The notes below the pieces were generated by a model. That model was not told where the DNA came from. It saw only the letters and a list, made by a program, of their open reading frames with translations, and made no database searches. From Candidatus Zixiibacteriota bacterium (GTDB taxonomy: Bacteria; JAAXHH01): a DNA stretch of 35,563 nt. The stretch spans positions 1 to 35,563 of the forward strand of contig VGJU01000008.1 of NCBI GenBank assembly GCA_016867335.1. The letters run 5' to 3'. The translations under genes and the position numbers were made by a program. Shown here piece by piece: positions 16,864 through 24,895 of this stretch. Each line of letters begins with the position of its first letter. Position 1 is the first letter of the stretch.

Positions 16864-17880
16864 ATGACGGTCGATCCCAAACCTCTTCGCATGGCTCAGT
16901 ATGGAACGAAACACGGTCATGCCGCCGGAAAACTCCAGTCGATGCTTACGCATCCGGACGTGGAAGTCGTGGGTGTGTACGAACCTGACATGGAACGCAG
17001 AAAAACACTTCGTAACGCCGACGGTACGTTTCGTCACGTAAGATGGTTTGACACACCCGACGAGATGCTAAACGACCCGTCCATCGAAGCCGTCGCCTCG
17101 GAAGGACTAAACGCCGAAAGCCTCGATCAGACCGAGGCCATCGTACGCGCAGGAAAACATGTCTGGTACGACAAACCGGCGGGAGACGACTGGCCGCAGT
17201 GGCGTCGGGTCGTAGCGCTGGCCCGCAAAAAGAAATTGCATCTTCAGATGGGCTATATGTTTCGGTATCACCCCGGTTTCCGAACGATTGCCGATTGGGC
17301 GCGGTCAGGTCTGCTTGGCGACGTGTTTTCGATTCGCGCCCACATGTCCACAAATATCTCGCCCGCCGCGCGCGAGGTGATCGCCGTACACCGAGGGGGT
17401 ATCCTCTATGATCTGGGAGGCCACATGCTCGATCAGATCGTCTGGATACTGGGGCGACCTACACGGGTTTCCGGTTTTTTTCGAAACGCGGCCGGTGTGG
17501 TTCCGCAGTTTATGGACAACACGCTCGGCGTACTTGCATACGACCGTGCGCTCGCTTTTGTAGACATCGCGGCCATGGAACCCGGCCCGGCGGCTCGGCG
17601 TTTCGAAGTGTACGGAACACGCGGAACCGCCATCCTGCTGGAGCCGTTCGAACCCGGCGCGGTCATCCGTCTCGTGCTGACCGAACCCGCCGCCGGTTTT
17701 TCGGCGTGCGAACAGCGCATGTCGGTAGAGGTGCGAGACAGACAGGCGCAGTACGACCACGAGCTGGAAGCGTTTGTGGCGACCGTTCGCGGCCGACGCC
17801 CGCCGGACCGTCCCTACGAACACGATCTTGCCGTCCAGGAAACCCTGTTGCGCATAACTCGTTTGGATCGACGCCGATGA
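16864..17880 (+). CDS. Gfo/Idh/MocA family oxidoreductase
   Basis: NAD(P)-dependent dehydrogenase of the glucose-fructose oxidoreductase, inositol dehydrogenase and rhizopine catabolism family (338 residues). An N-terminal Rossmann domain runs to about residue 120 and includes the hallmark (E/D)KP in VWYDKPAGD, with K104. The C-terminal half has the catalytic GGILYDLGGHMLD, with D183 and H187. The nucleotide loop near the N-terminus reads GTKHGHA rather than GxGxxG, as in some family members. The stop overlaps the next gene's start as ATGA, so translation is coupled. The substrate is unknown; sugars, inositols and amine-linked polyols are all used by relatives. Confidence 0.9.
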   Translation: MTVDPKPLRMAQYGTKHGHAAGKLQSMLTHPDVEVVGVYEPDMERRKTLRNADGTFRHVRWFDTPDEMLNDPSIEAVASEGLNAESLDQTEAIVRAGKHVWYDKPAGDDWPQWRRVVALARKKKLHLQMGYMFRYHPGFRTIADWARSGLLGDVFSIRAHMSTNISPAAREVIAVHRGGILYDLGGHMLDQIVWILGRPTRVSGFFRNAAGVVPQFMDNTLGVLAYDRALAFVDIAAMEPGPAARRFEVYGTRGTAILLEPFEPGAVIRLVLTEPAAGFSACEQRMSVEVRDRQAQYDHELEAFVATVRGRRPPDRPYEHDLAVQETLLRITRLDRRR

Positions 17881-19031
17881 CCCAGTATGATGTAATCGTT
17901 TTGGGGGGTGGGGTTGTCGGCGCGGCGACGGCGTGTGCCTTGGCACGGCGCAACCTACGGGTGGCGCTCATCGAGCGGTTTTCTCCCGCGCACGACCGAG
18001 GCAGTTCGCACGGCGACGGGCGCATGATCCGCTACGACTACAGCGAACCGATATACGTGGAGATGGCCGCAGCCTCGTATATCGCATGGGATGCGCTTGC
18101 CGTACGCGCCGGGGAACCCCTTGTCAAAAAAACCGGTCTTTGCAACTTTGGTCCGGCGGACAACCCGCAACTGGCCGAACTCGAATCTACCATGCGGACG
18201 TTCGGTCTTGCCTGCGAACGACTCGACGCGGCGCAGACCCATGCAAGATTTCCCCAGTACCGTATCGAACCGGGCAGCGAGACCGTGTATCAGCCCGACG
18301 GTGGCGTCGTATTCGCGGACCGCGCCGTGCTGGCCCTGTGGCGATGCGCAACGAAAAACGGCGTGGAAACGATCGAACAGGCGTATGTACGAGATGTCGA
18401 AGTCCATGCGGACCGGGTGACCCTGTGCGACACAACCGGTCGGTCGTGGACGGGCGCGCGGCTGGTGCTTGCTGCCGGCGGATGGACCGCCCCCTTGCTT
18501 CGCGACCTCGGAATCGTCGTGTCTCTTGAAGTCACACAAGAACAACTCGCCTATTTCCCGCCTATAAGCGACATCGATCATCGTGTCGGGACCATGCCCA
18601 ACTGTATCGACTATCACACCGAACAGCCGTTTTACTGTCTGCCTATGGTCCGTATTCCCGGTGTAAAGATCGGATGGCATCATACCGGTCCGGTCATCGA
18701 CCCTGACGCCCCCCGTACCCTCAACACGGACAACATTCATGGCGTGCAGGATTTCGTCCGTCGGCGTTGTCCGCATCTTGACCCGCATCCCATACAGACC
18801 GTACAGTGTTTGTATACCAATTCACTCGACTATCATTTCGTACTGGACCGCGTGCCGGGCCATCCGCATATCGTCGTGGCCGCCGGGTTTTCCGGACACG
18901 GGTTCAAGTTCGGGCCGGTGCTGGGCGAAATGCTGGCGGCAAAACTACTGGACGAAACCCCACCGATGGACATGTCGATATTCTCGATCCACCGTTTCGA
19001 ACAGGCCGTATCGCGCCGCACGACCGCATAA
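17877..19031 (+). CDS. Monomeric sarcosine / N-methyltryptophan oxidase-like flavoenzyme
   Basis: FAD-dependent amine oxidase of the MSOX/SolA type (384 residues). The Rossmann motif GGGVVGAATA lies at residues 10-19. The substrate-side segment GSSHGDGRMIRYDYSEP matches the family's SSHG..R motif. The region around CLYTNSLDYHF contains the cysteine used for covalent FAD attachment in sarcosine oxidases, and GFSGHGFKFGPVLGE is the characteristic C-terminal flavin motif. Its start ATG at 17877 overlaps the preceding stop. The enzyme would oxidise an N-methyl amino acid or related secondary amine, giving hydrogen peroxide. In context the cluster may degrade a methylated amine compound, but that is inference. 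Confidence 0.9.
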   Translation: MTQYDVIVLGGGVVGAATACALARRNLRVALIERFSPAHDRGSSHGDGRMIRYDYSEPIYVEMAAASYIAWDALAVRAGEPLVKKTGLCNFGPADNPQLAELESTMRTFGLACERLDAAQTHARFPQYRIEPGSETVYQPDGGVVFADRAVLALWRCATKNGVETIEQAYVRDVEVHADRVTLCDTTGRSWTGARLVLAAGGWTAPLLRDLGIVVSLEVTQEQLAYFPPISDIDHRVGTMPNCIDYHTEQPFYCLPMVRIPGVKIGWHHTGPVIDPDAPRTLNTDNIHGVQDFVRRRCPHLDPHPIQTVQCLYTNSLDYHFVLDRVPGHPHIVVAAGFSGHGFKFGPVLGEMLAAKLLDETPPMDMSIFSIHRFEQAVSRRTTA

Positions 19032-19079
19032 GAGAAGCGTTCGAGACGCTCTTATAAATTTGCTATATCACGCAACTTA

Positions 19080-19095
19080 TATGCCATACGGCATA
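19080..19095. promoter_or_regulatory. Short inverted repeat before the amidohydrolase
   Basis: TATGCC and GGCATA arms with a 4-base spacer lie 15 bases before the amidohydrolase start, just after an AT-rich stretch containing TATAAAT. This could be an operator. It has no T-run, so a terminator is unlikely. Confidence 0.3.
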
Positions 19096-19109
19096 AACGG
19101 ATAACATAC

Positions 19110-20831
19110 ATGATACACGGTCGCATGTGGAAAATGTGGTTGCTTGCCGTTGGGATGGCAACGGGCGGATGCGCGGAGCGGATACTCGAAGATCCGGGGC
19201 TTTTGGTCTTTGGCGGTCCCATCGTAACGATGGACGAGGCACAGCCTGAAGCCGAGGCGTTTTTTATTCAGGACGGCAAAATCAAGGCGATAGGCAGCAA
19301 GGCGGACCTCGAAACAAAGTTTCCTGACGCCCAACGCCATGATTTGCAAGGCAGAACTGCGATTCCGGGTATCGTGGACTCCCATGTCCATGTGCATGAA
19401 CTGGGGCACGACCGGCGCAAGGCCGATCTGACGGGTATTACGACGGTTGCGGGGATCGTGGAGCGGTTAAAGGCGTTTTATCCCGCTCCCGAACCCGGCA
19501 AATGGCTCACCGGTCAAGGGTGGGACGAGGGCGTATGGGCGTCTCAAGGGTATCCCGACCGGGCGGAATTGGATCTGGCGTTTCCCGACAACCCGGTTCA
19601 CTTGGAGTCACTTCATGGGTTTGCCGGTTTTTACAACGGCAAGGCACTTTCTTTGGCTGGCATAGACCGGAGTACACCCGATCCGGAGGTAGGCAAAATC
19701 CTAAGTCGCGCTGACGGAGAGCCGACTGGCGTGATGGAAACGCTTGCACAGAATCTCGTCAACCGCCATATCCCTGCACCGACACTTGAGGACATCGAAG
19801 ACAACATCGTGGTGGGTTTGGAGACCATGGCGTCGGCGGGGGTCACTTCGGTACACGAGGCGGGAATGAGACCGGACCGGGTGCAGGCGTTCAAAAATCT
19901 CGCCGCCGCGGGCCGACTGCCCATACGGGTATATGGAATGCTCGACGGTAACGACGAAACACTGATGAACGAGTGGTTTGCCACCGGCCCCTTGATCGAT
20001 CCGGCGGGCCTGTTTACCGTGCGTTCGATCAAGGTATTTTACGACGGGTCGCTTGGTTCACGCACCGCCTTGCTTGCCGCGCCGTATGCCGACAAACCGG
20101 AGGCGGCGAACATGACCGAGCGTATCACCCCAGAGGCTGTCGCATCGCTGGGTGAGCAGGCCGTCCAACACGGGTTTCAGATGTCCGTCCACGCCATCGG
20201 CGACGAGGGAAACAACCGTACGCTCGGCATCTACGAAAAGATTCTGAAAAACCATCCCGGACTTGATCATCGCTGGCGGGTCGAACACGCGCAAGTCGTG
20301 TTGCCCGATTATTACGCGCGAGCGGCAACGCTTGGCGTGATTTCCAGTATGCAGTCGAGCCATGCGGTCGGTGACAGCAAATGGGCGGAGGATCGGCTGG
20401 GACCGGACCGGATTCGATATGCCTACGCATGGCGGCGGGTGTTGGAGGCAGGCGGTCGGCTTGCCATCAATTCGGACTTGCCCGGTGAGCCATGGGAGCC
20501 GATGCAGACACTCTATTTTGCAGTAACGCGAAAATCGCTCGACGGCGTGCCGGCAAATGGCTGGTACCCGGATCAGGCGCTTCGTGTGGAAGAGGCGCTT
20601 CGCGCCATGACGCTCGGCGGCGCATACGCCGCGTTTCAGGACTCAGCGATCGGGTCGCTAGCTACCGGGAAATGGGCCGATTTTGCCGAACTGGAGCGTA
20701 ATCCTGCGGTCACGGAAGCGGATGGACTCAAGGATATCCGGGTTATACGGGTATGGGTAGCGGGAACGGTCGTGGCAGAAAACGGGAAGATAAGGGTCCG
20801 GCCCCAAACGCAGCAGAAAGAAAAACGATAA
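19110..20831 (+). CDS. Amidohydrolase family 3 (YtcJ-like), probably exported
   Basis: Metal-dependent hydrolase of the amidohydrolase superfamily, 573 residues. The N-terminal metal motif is in DSHVHVHELG, and SVHAIGDEGN, RVEHAQ and INSDLPGEPWEPM are the later metal-site segments typical of the YtcJ group. A C-terminal beta-sandwich ends WADFAELERNP and VWVAGTVV. The N-terminus has a basic start, a short hydrophobic stretch and ATGGCAE. This may be a lipoprotein signal, but the position three before the cysteine is T instead of the usual L. Starts at 19110 or 19125 are both possible. It follows the amine oxidase by 78 bases and may be separately transcribed. The substrate is unknown. Confidence 0.88.
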   Translation: MIHGRMWKMWLLAVGMATGGCAERILEDPGLLVFGGPIVTMDEAQPEAEAFFIQDGKIKAIGSKADLETKFPDAQRHDLQGRTAIPGIVDSHVHVHELGHDRRKADLTGITTVAGIVERLKAFYPAPEPGKWLTGQGWDEGVWASQGYPDRAELDLAFPDNPVHLESLHGFAGFYNGKALSLAGIDRSTPDPEVGKILSRADGEPTGVMETLAQNLVNRHIPAPTLEDIEDNIVVGLETMASAGVTSVHEAGMRPDRVQAFKNLAAAGRLPIRVYGMLDGNDETLMNEWFATGPLIDPAGLFTVRSIKVFYDGSLGSRTALLAAPYADKPEAANMTERITPEAVASLGEQAVQHGFQMSVHAIGDEGNNRTLGIYEKILKNHPGLDHRWRVEHAQVVLPDYYARAATLGVISSMQSSHAVGDSKWAEDRLGPDRIRYAYAWRRVLEAGGRLAINSDLPGEPWEPMQTLYFAVTRKSLDGVPANGWYPDQALRVEEALRAMTLGGAYAAFQDSAIGSLATGKWADFAELERNPAVTEADGLKDIRVIRVWVAGTVVAENGKIRVRPQTQQKEKR

Positions 20832-20836
20832 GCCGT

Positions 20837-21508
20837 CTATTCCTTCGGGTCGAACAGCCGGTTTTTTTTCGATAGGTTGACGGCATTTTCAATTTCGGGT
20901 TTTACGATGTCTTCAAAACACTCCGGGCATATACCGTGGCTAAACTCGGCGTCCGAGTTTTCGGAGATGTAGCACTCCATCGGACGCCATGCGGATTTGT
21001 CGTCGCGAATTTTTTTGCAGTAGCTGCAAATCGGCAGAATCCCTTGTAGACGTTTTACATGTTTCAAAGCTTCCTCAAGCTCGGCGACGCGTTGGGTCAG
21101 TTCGTCTTGCAACCGAACGATCCGTTCTCCTGCACGGAGACGCGCGGCAAGTTCCTGCAAATCAGGTGGCTTGGTCAGATAGTCGTCCGCACCGGCGTTT
21201 AGCCCTTCCGCAATATCCATTTTTGTATCTCGCGTCGTCAGCAGAAGCACGTAAAGCGCCCTAAGCGCCGGTGTGCGGCGGATGTGTCTGCACAGTTCCA
21301 CCCCATCCTTTTCGGGCATCATCCAGTCCAATACCGCCATTCGGGGGGCATCTTCCCGACAGAGTACCTCCCATGCGGCGGAACCGTCTCGCGCGATGAC
21401 CACATCGAATCCAAGTTTTTCGAGTTGGAACTCAAGAAAAAGACAGGTGACGGGATCGTCTTCGGCAATCAGCACACGCACCGGCGTTTCGTCCTTCTCT
21501 ACGCTCAT
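20837..21508 (-). CDS. Response regulator with C-terminal zinc-binding domain
   Basis: A 223-residue protein. Residues 8-125 form a receiver domain with acidic pair ED/D at 16-18, phospho-acceptor D61 in VLDWMMPEKDG, threonines at 91-92 and K113 in LTKPP. A coiled coil of about 30 residues follows. The end is a small cysteine domain: C161 and C164 in ICSYCKKIRDD, then H191, C194 and C197 in FSHGICPECF. This tail is found on many bacterial receiver proteins, but its function is not established. There is no DNA-binding domain, so output is probably by protein contact. The start ATG overlaps the zinc-ribbon gene stop (ATGA). No partner kinase is adjacent. Confidence 0.88.
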   Translation of the reverse strand: MSVEKDETPVRVLIAEDDPVTCLFLEFQLEKLGFDVVIARDGSAAWEVLCREDAPRMAVLDWMMPEKDGVELCRHIRRTPALRALYVLLLTTRDTKMDIAEGLNAGADDYLTKPPDLQELAARLRAGERIVRLQDELTQRVAELEEALKHVKRLQGILPICSYCKKIRDDKSAWRPMECYISENSDAEFSHGICPECFEDIVKPEIENAVNLSKKNRLFDPKE

Positions 21509-21672
21509 TCGATCTCTTTTACCTCCGAGTCTTCCCTTTCGGACTCTTCTATCACGCCGACAGCGCGAAGTTTACCACCACAATCCTCACATTCGAGTTC
21601 CGATTTGTTCTCCAGTTGCCATTCTTCTCCGCATTCGATGCAGATAAACGTTCCCGTGTACTGTCTTGCCAT
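21505..21672 (-). CDS. Small zinc-ribbon protein
   Basis: A 55-residue protein with two CxxC pairs, C11/C14 in FICIECGEEW and C28/C31 in LECEDCGGKL, followed by a very acidic tail (EESEREDSEVKEIE). The fold is expected to be a rubredoxin-like or zinc-ribbon knuckle. Its stop overlaps the response regulator start by four bases, so the two are co-translated. ATG 21672 is used because sequence upstream of it looks unrelated; a GAGG lies ten bases before. The role is unknown, but the coupling suggests it works with the regulator. Confidence 0.75.
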   Translation of the reverse strand: MARQYTGTFICIECGEEWQLENKSELECEDCGGKLRAVGVIEESEREDSEVKEIE

Positions 21673-21784
21673 GAGGTGTTGTCCTCTATATGGAGCGAAA
21701 GGAAGGAGATCGGAAAACATGTGAAATCCGGGGATACGCTATTTTACACCACTCTCCGCCGGATGTCAATAGCAAGGAATGGGC

Positions 21785-21817
21785 TTGACATACGCGGACT
21801 TCGGGGTTATCTATAAT
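21785..21817 (+). promoter_or_regulatory. Candidate sigma-70 promoter of lpdA
   Basis: A perfect TTGACA at 21785-21790 is followed by TATCTATAAT at 21808-21817. TATCTA gives a 17-base spacer and the perfect TATAAT gives 21, so the first pairing is more likely. The position, 43-75 bases before lpdA, is suitable. Confidence 0.6.
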
Positions 21818-21859
21818 CGGTTTTCGACAATCCGATCCTAAGTTATCCGGAGAACTATC

Positions 21860-23260
21860 ATGACTTCCAGCAAATTCGACGTAGCAATAGTGGGCGGTGG
21901 TCCGGGCGGATATGTAGGGGCGATACGCGCGGCACAACTGGGTCTCAGCGTGGCCGTCATCGAAAAGGAACAGCCCGGCGGAGTGTGTCTCAACTGGGGT
22001 TGTATCCCCACAAAAGCGCTTTTGAAAAACGCCGAACTCGTTCTAACGATGCGTCATGCCGCCGACTATGGCATTTTGTGCGACAATCTGCGCTTTGACA
22101 TGAGCAAGGCGGTCGAACGCAGCCGAAAAGCCGCAGACACGCTGGCAAGCGGTGTCGCCTTTTTGCTCAAGAAAAACAAGGTGGAACTCATTTCCGGACA
22201 CGGGCGTTTGTCTTCCCGATCCACCGTCGAGGTGACGGATGGCGGGGGGAGCAAGCGTGTCATAGAGGCGTCTGCCATCATCATAGCGACCGGATCGCGG
22301 TCCAAAGCCATTCCTGTGGTTCCGGTTGACGGAACCCGCATCATCACCAGCTCGGAAGCGATGTTGCTCAGAGAGCCGCCTGGTTCGATGACGATCATAG
22401 GCGGCGGAGCCATCGGGGTGGAGTTTGCCTATTACTACGCGGCCTACGGAACCAAAGTGACTATCGTGGAGATGCTGCCGCATATACTGCCGCTCGAAGA
22501 CGCGGAAATCTCCGAAACGCTCGAACGCGCGTTTAAAAAACTCGGTATGGTGATCAAGACGGGCGCACGGTTGGAAAAGGCGGAAGCGGGTACAGCGGGA
22601 ACTACGGTAACGGTGACGGCAAACGGACAGACCGAAGCCATCTATGGCGACATTACCTTGTTGGCGATCGGGCGGGATCCTAATACGCAGGATATGGGAC
22701 TGGAAACGGTCGGGGTCAAAACCGAGCGTGGATTTATCACGGTAGACCGGGAAAAGGGCTATCAGACTTCGGTTCCGGGCATATACGCCATAGGGGACGT
22801 CATCGGAGCGCCGCTTTTGGCGCATGTAGCATCCGCCGAGGGCATCCATGTGGCGGAGCGGTTGGCGGGTCATCATCCTGCCCCGATCGACTACGGCAAC
22901 ATACCGGGGTGCGTGTACTGCCAGCCTCAGGTGGCCAGCGTAGGCATGACCGAGGAAGAGGCGAGGAAACACGGGGAAATCAAGGTGTTCAAGATGCCTT
23001 ACCGCGCCAGCGGCAAGGCGGTGGCGCTCGGTGAAACCGAAGGGATGGTAAAACTGATCGCCGACGCCCGGTACGGAGAGATTCTCGGCGCCCATATCAT
23101 CGGCGCGGAAGCCACCGAGATGATCGCGGAAATCTGCACGGCCCGCACCCTCGAAACCACCGCCACCGAGTTGCACAAAACGGTCCACGCACACCCGACC
23201 CTCTCCGAACTGATCATGGAAGCGTCGGCCGGTATAGATGGGGCTGCGATTCATATCTGA
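21860..23260 (+). CDS. lpdA: Dihydrolipoyl dehydrogenase
   Basis: FAD-containing E3 subunit of 2-oxoacid dehydrogenase and glycine cleavage complexes; it reoxidises dihydrolipoamide with NAD+. The 466 residues are normal. GGGPGGYVGA at 12-21 is the FAD motif. The redox cysteines are C43 and C48 in CLNWGCIP. GGGAIGVEFA is the NAD motif, and YAIGDVIGAPLLAHVA is the second FAD motif. The C-terminal active site HAHPTLSE is intact. The start has GGAG at seven bases. No E1 or E2 gene lies in this window, so it probably stands alone with its own promoter. A convergent small gene lies 38 bases away. Confidence 0.96.
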   Translation: MTSSKFDVAIVGGGPGGYVGAIRAAQLGLSVAVIEKEQPGGVCLNWGCIPTKALLKNAELVLTMRHAADYGILCDNLRFDMSKAVERSRKAADTLASGVAFLLKKNKVELISGHGRLSSRSTVEVTDGGGSKRVIEASAIIIATGSRSKAIPVVPVDGTRIITSSEAMLLREPPGSMTIIGGGAIGVEFAYYYAAYGTKVTIVEMLPHILPLEDAEISETLERAFKKLGMVIKTGARLEKAEAGTAGTTVTVTANGQTEAIYGDITLLAIGRDPNTQDMGLETVGVKTERGFITVDREKGYQTSVPGIYAIGDVIGAPLLAHVASAEGIHVAERLAGHHPAPIDYGNIPGCVYCQPQVASVGMTEEEARKHGEIKVFKMPYRASGKAVALGETEGMVKLIADARYGEILGAHIIGAEATEMIAEICTARTLETTATELHKTVHAHPTLSELIMEASAGIDGAAIHI

Positions 23261-23298
23261 TACGACGACAGGCGCAGATCGGATGCAAAACGGGAAGG

Positions 23299-23565
23299 CT
23301 ACGGAGCGACGGGCCGCATGGCGTCTTCGGGTTCGTAGGTGTAGGTAGCGATACCCGATGCTTCGAGACGACGACGCAGGTTGTCGATACAGCGTGGATC
23401 GCCCCAGGCAAGGATGGTCTTGCCTTGATGCAACTCACGCATGATACGACCCAGACATTTGGTTACCATCGGCATGGCCGGACACAGTACGGTGATCCGG
23501 TTTTCATTTTCCCGTGCCCACAGAAAAACGAGGTCGGCATTAAACTCCGGATAGATCAAAACCAT
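23299..23565 (-). CDS. Uncharacterised 88-residue protein
   Basis: I do not recognise the family. The gene is supported by a strong GGAG six bases before the ATG at 23565 and by its placement in a gap between lpdA and the iron alcohol dehydrogenase. Residues 1-35 contain an NENRITVLCPAMPMV segment. The C-terminal half, KTILAWGDPRCIDNLRRRLE followed by SGIATYTYEPED, looks like a small alpha/beta fold with one conserved-looking cysteine in each half. There is no signal peptide or membrane segment. It reads away from the divergent alcohol dehydrogenase and could share its control region. Confidence 0.65.
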   Translation of the reverse strand: MVLIYPEFNADLVFLWARENENRITVLCPAMPMVTKCLGRIMRELHQGKTILAWGDPRCIDNLRRRLEASGIATYTYEPEDAMRPVAP

Positions 23566-23690
23566 GCTGTTCTCCTATTGGCTCGCAACCACTTAGGCAT
23601 ATATAACTGAAAATAATGGTAGATATTCCTAATGTCAAGGGGAAAAAGAAGATAGCGGCGTAGAGGCTCCGCAGAGGATAAGAAACGGTT

Positions 23691-24863
23691 ATGGGTGCTG
23701 GATATTCTTTTATGTTTCCGGAGCATATCCGTTTTGGCTCCGGTGTTGCAGGAAACGTCGGGGATCTGATTCGAAACCGCTTCTGGGTAAACCGCGTCCT
23801 GATCGTCACGGACGTCGGTGTCGCCAAGGCGGGGCTGCTTGCGCCCGTCCTTTCGAGTTTTGACGCCGCAGACATTCCCTTTGATGTATGTGACGGGGTC
23901 ACGGCCAATCCGACGGACGATCTGGTAGAGATCGTCGCCGGGAAGTACCGGTCGGACGGTCATGATCTGCTTGTTGCCGTCGGCGGCGGAAGCACCATCG
24001 ACACGGCAAAGGCCGCTCAGGTCCGTATCACCCACCCCGGTCATATCCGGGATTACTTTGAGGACGGTATCGGCGCTAAAAAAATAATCGCCAATATGCC
24101 ACGCCTGATCGCTATTCCCACCACCGCAGGCACGGGAAGCGAGGTCAGCGCCGTGTCGGTGATCACCGACACCCGGGACGGGACCAAAAAGGGCGTCTAT
24201 TCTCCCTTTTTGCGACCCGCGTTGGCTGCGGTCGATCCGGCGCTTACCATCGGTCTTCCCCCCCCCCTGACCGCCGCGACCGGTCTGGATGCCCTTACCC
24301 ATTGTATCGAAGCGTATGTCTCGAAGGCGTACGGGCCTATCGGAAAAGCCATTGCCATAGCGGGTATCGAATTGATCTTCGGCTCGCTAACACGGGCGTA
24401 CGACTGCGGTGACGATCTCGAAGCGCGAACCGACATGTCTATGGCCGCAGTCATGGGCGGCATGGCATTTGGCGCGGGACTGGGACTTGGTGCGGCGCAT
24501 GCGCTCGCGCACCAGCTTTCTACCGAATACAGCATTCCACACGGTGTTGCCAACGCCCTGATGTTGCCCGCCGTCATGATGTTTAACGCAGAGCGCGATC
24601 CTACACCGTTTGTCCGTATCGCCCAGGCCATGAACGCCCCCGGCGATCTTGCCAACGCGCCAAACGCGGCAGCCGCAGCTATCGAAAAAGTCCGCGAACT
24701 ATGTGGGCGTCTTCATATTCCATCGTCTCTACAGGCCGTCGGTGTCAGCGAAGACCGTATCCCGAAAATGGCAACACAGGCCCTGCGCGACAGTTGCCAC
24801 CGCCGTAACCCCCGTCCCTGTACCGAAACGGACATGCGCATGTTGTATCGCGCCGCGTTCTGA
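23691..24863 (+). CDS. Iron-containing alcohol dehydrogenase
   Basis: Group III metal-dependent, NAD(P)-linked alcohol dehydrogenase (390 residues). The nucleotide motif VGGGSTIDTAKA, the conserved TAGTGSEVSA, the metal-region GLDALTHCIEAYVS and the histidine motif GAAHALAHQLS followed by IPHGVANALMLP are all in place. The N-terminus FPEHIRFGSGV is typical. ATG 23691 follows AGAGGA at a rather long spacing; ATG 23712 is an alternative that keeps the whole fold. The substrate could be a butanol-type, lactaldehyde-type or other short alcohol. It lies 32 bases before the exporter gene. Confidence 0.92.
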   Translation: MGAGYSFMFPEHIRFGSGVAGNVGDLIRNRFWVNRVLIVTDVGVAKAGLLAPVLSSFDAADIPFDVCDGVTANPTDDLVEIVAGKYRSDGHDLLVAVGGGSTIDTAKAAQVRITHPGHIRDYFEDGIGAKKIIANMPRLIAIPTTAGTGSEVSAVSVITDTRDGTKKGVYSPFLRPALAAVDPALTIGLPPPLTAATGLDALTHCIEAYVSKAYGPIGKAIAIAGIELIFGSLTRAYDCGDDLEARTDMSMAAVMGGMAFGAGLGLGAAHALAHQLSTEYSIPHGVANALMLPAVMMFNAERDPTPFVRIAQAMNAPGDLANAPNAAAAAIEKVRELCGRLHIPSSLQAVGVSEDRIPKMATQALRDSCHRRNPRPCTETDMRMLYRAAF

Positions 24864-24895
24864 CTGCGTATCTCCTTTAAGACGGAATCCCATTT

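Noticed and set aside
16864-19031. Fusion of the Gfo/Idh and amine oxidase frames
   Set aside because: The longer upstream reading of the oxidase frame from 17706 is an out-of-frame overlap. The ATGA junction at 17877-17880 gives the correct start.
22043-23254. Minus-strand open frame of 403 codons
   Set aside because: It is a shadow of lpdA, produced by the codon bias of that gene.
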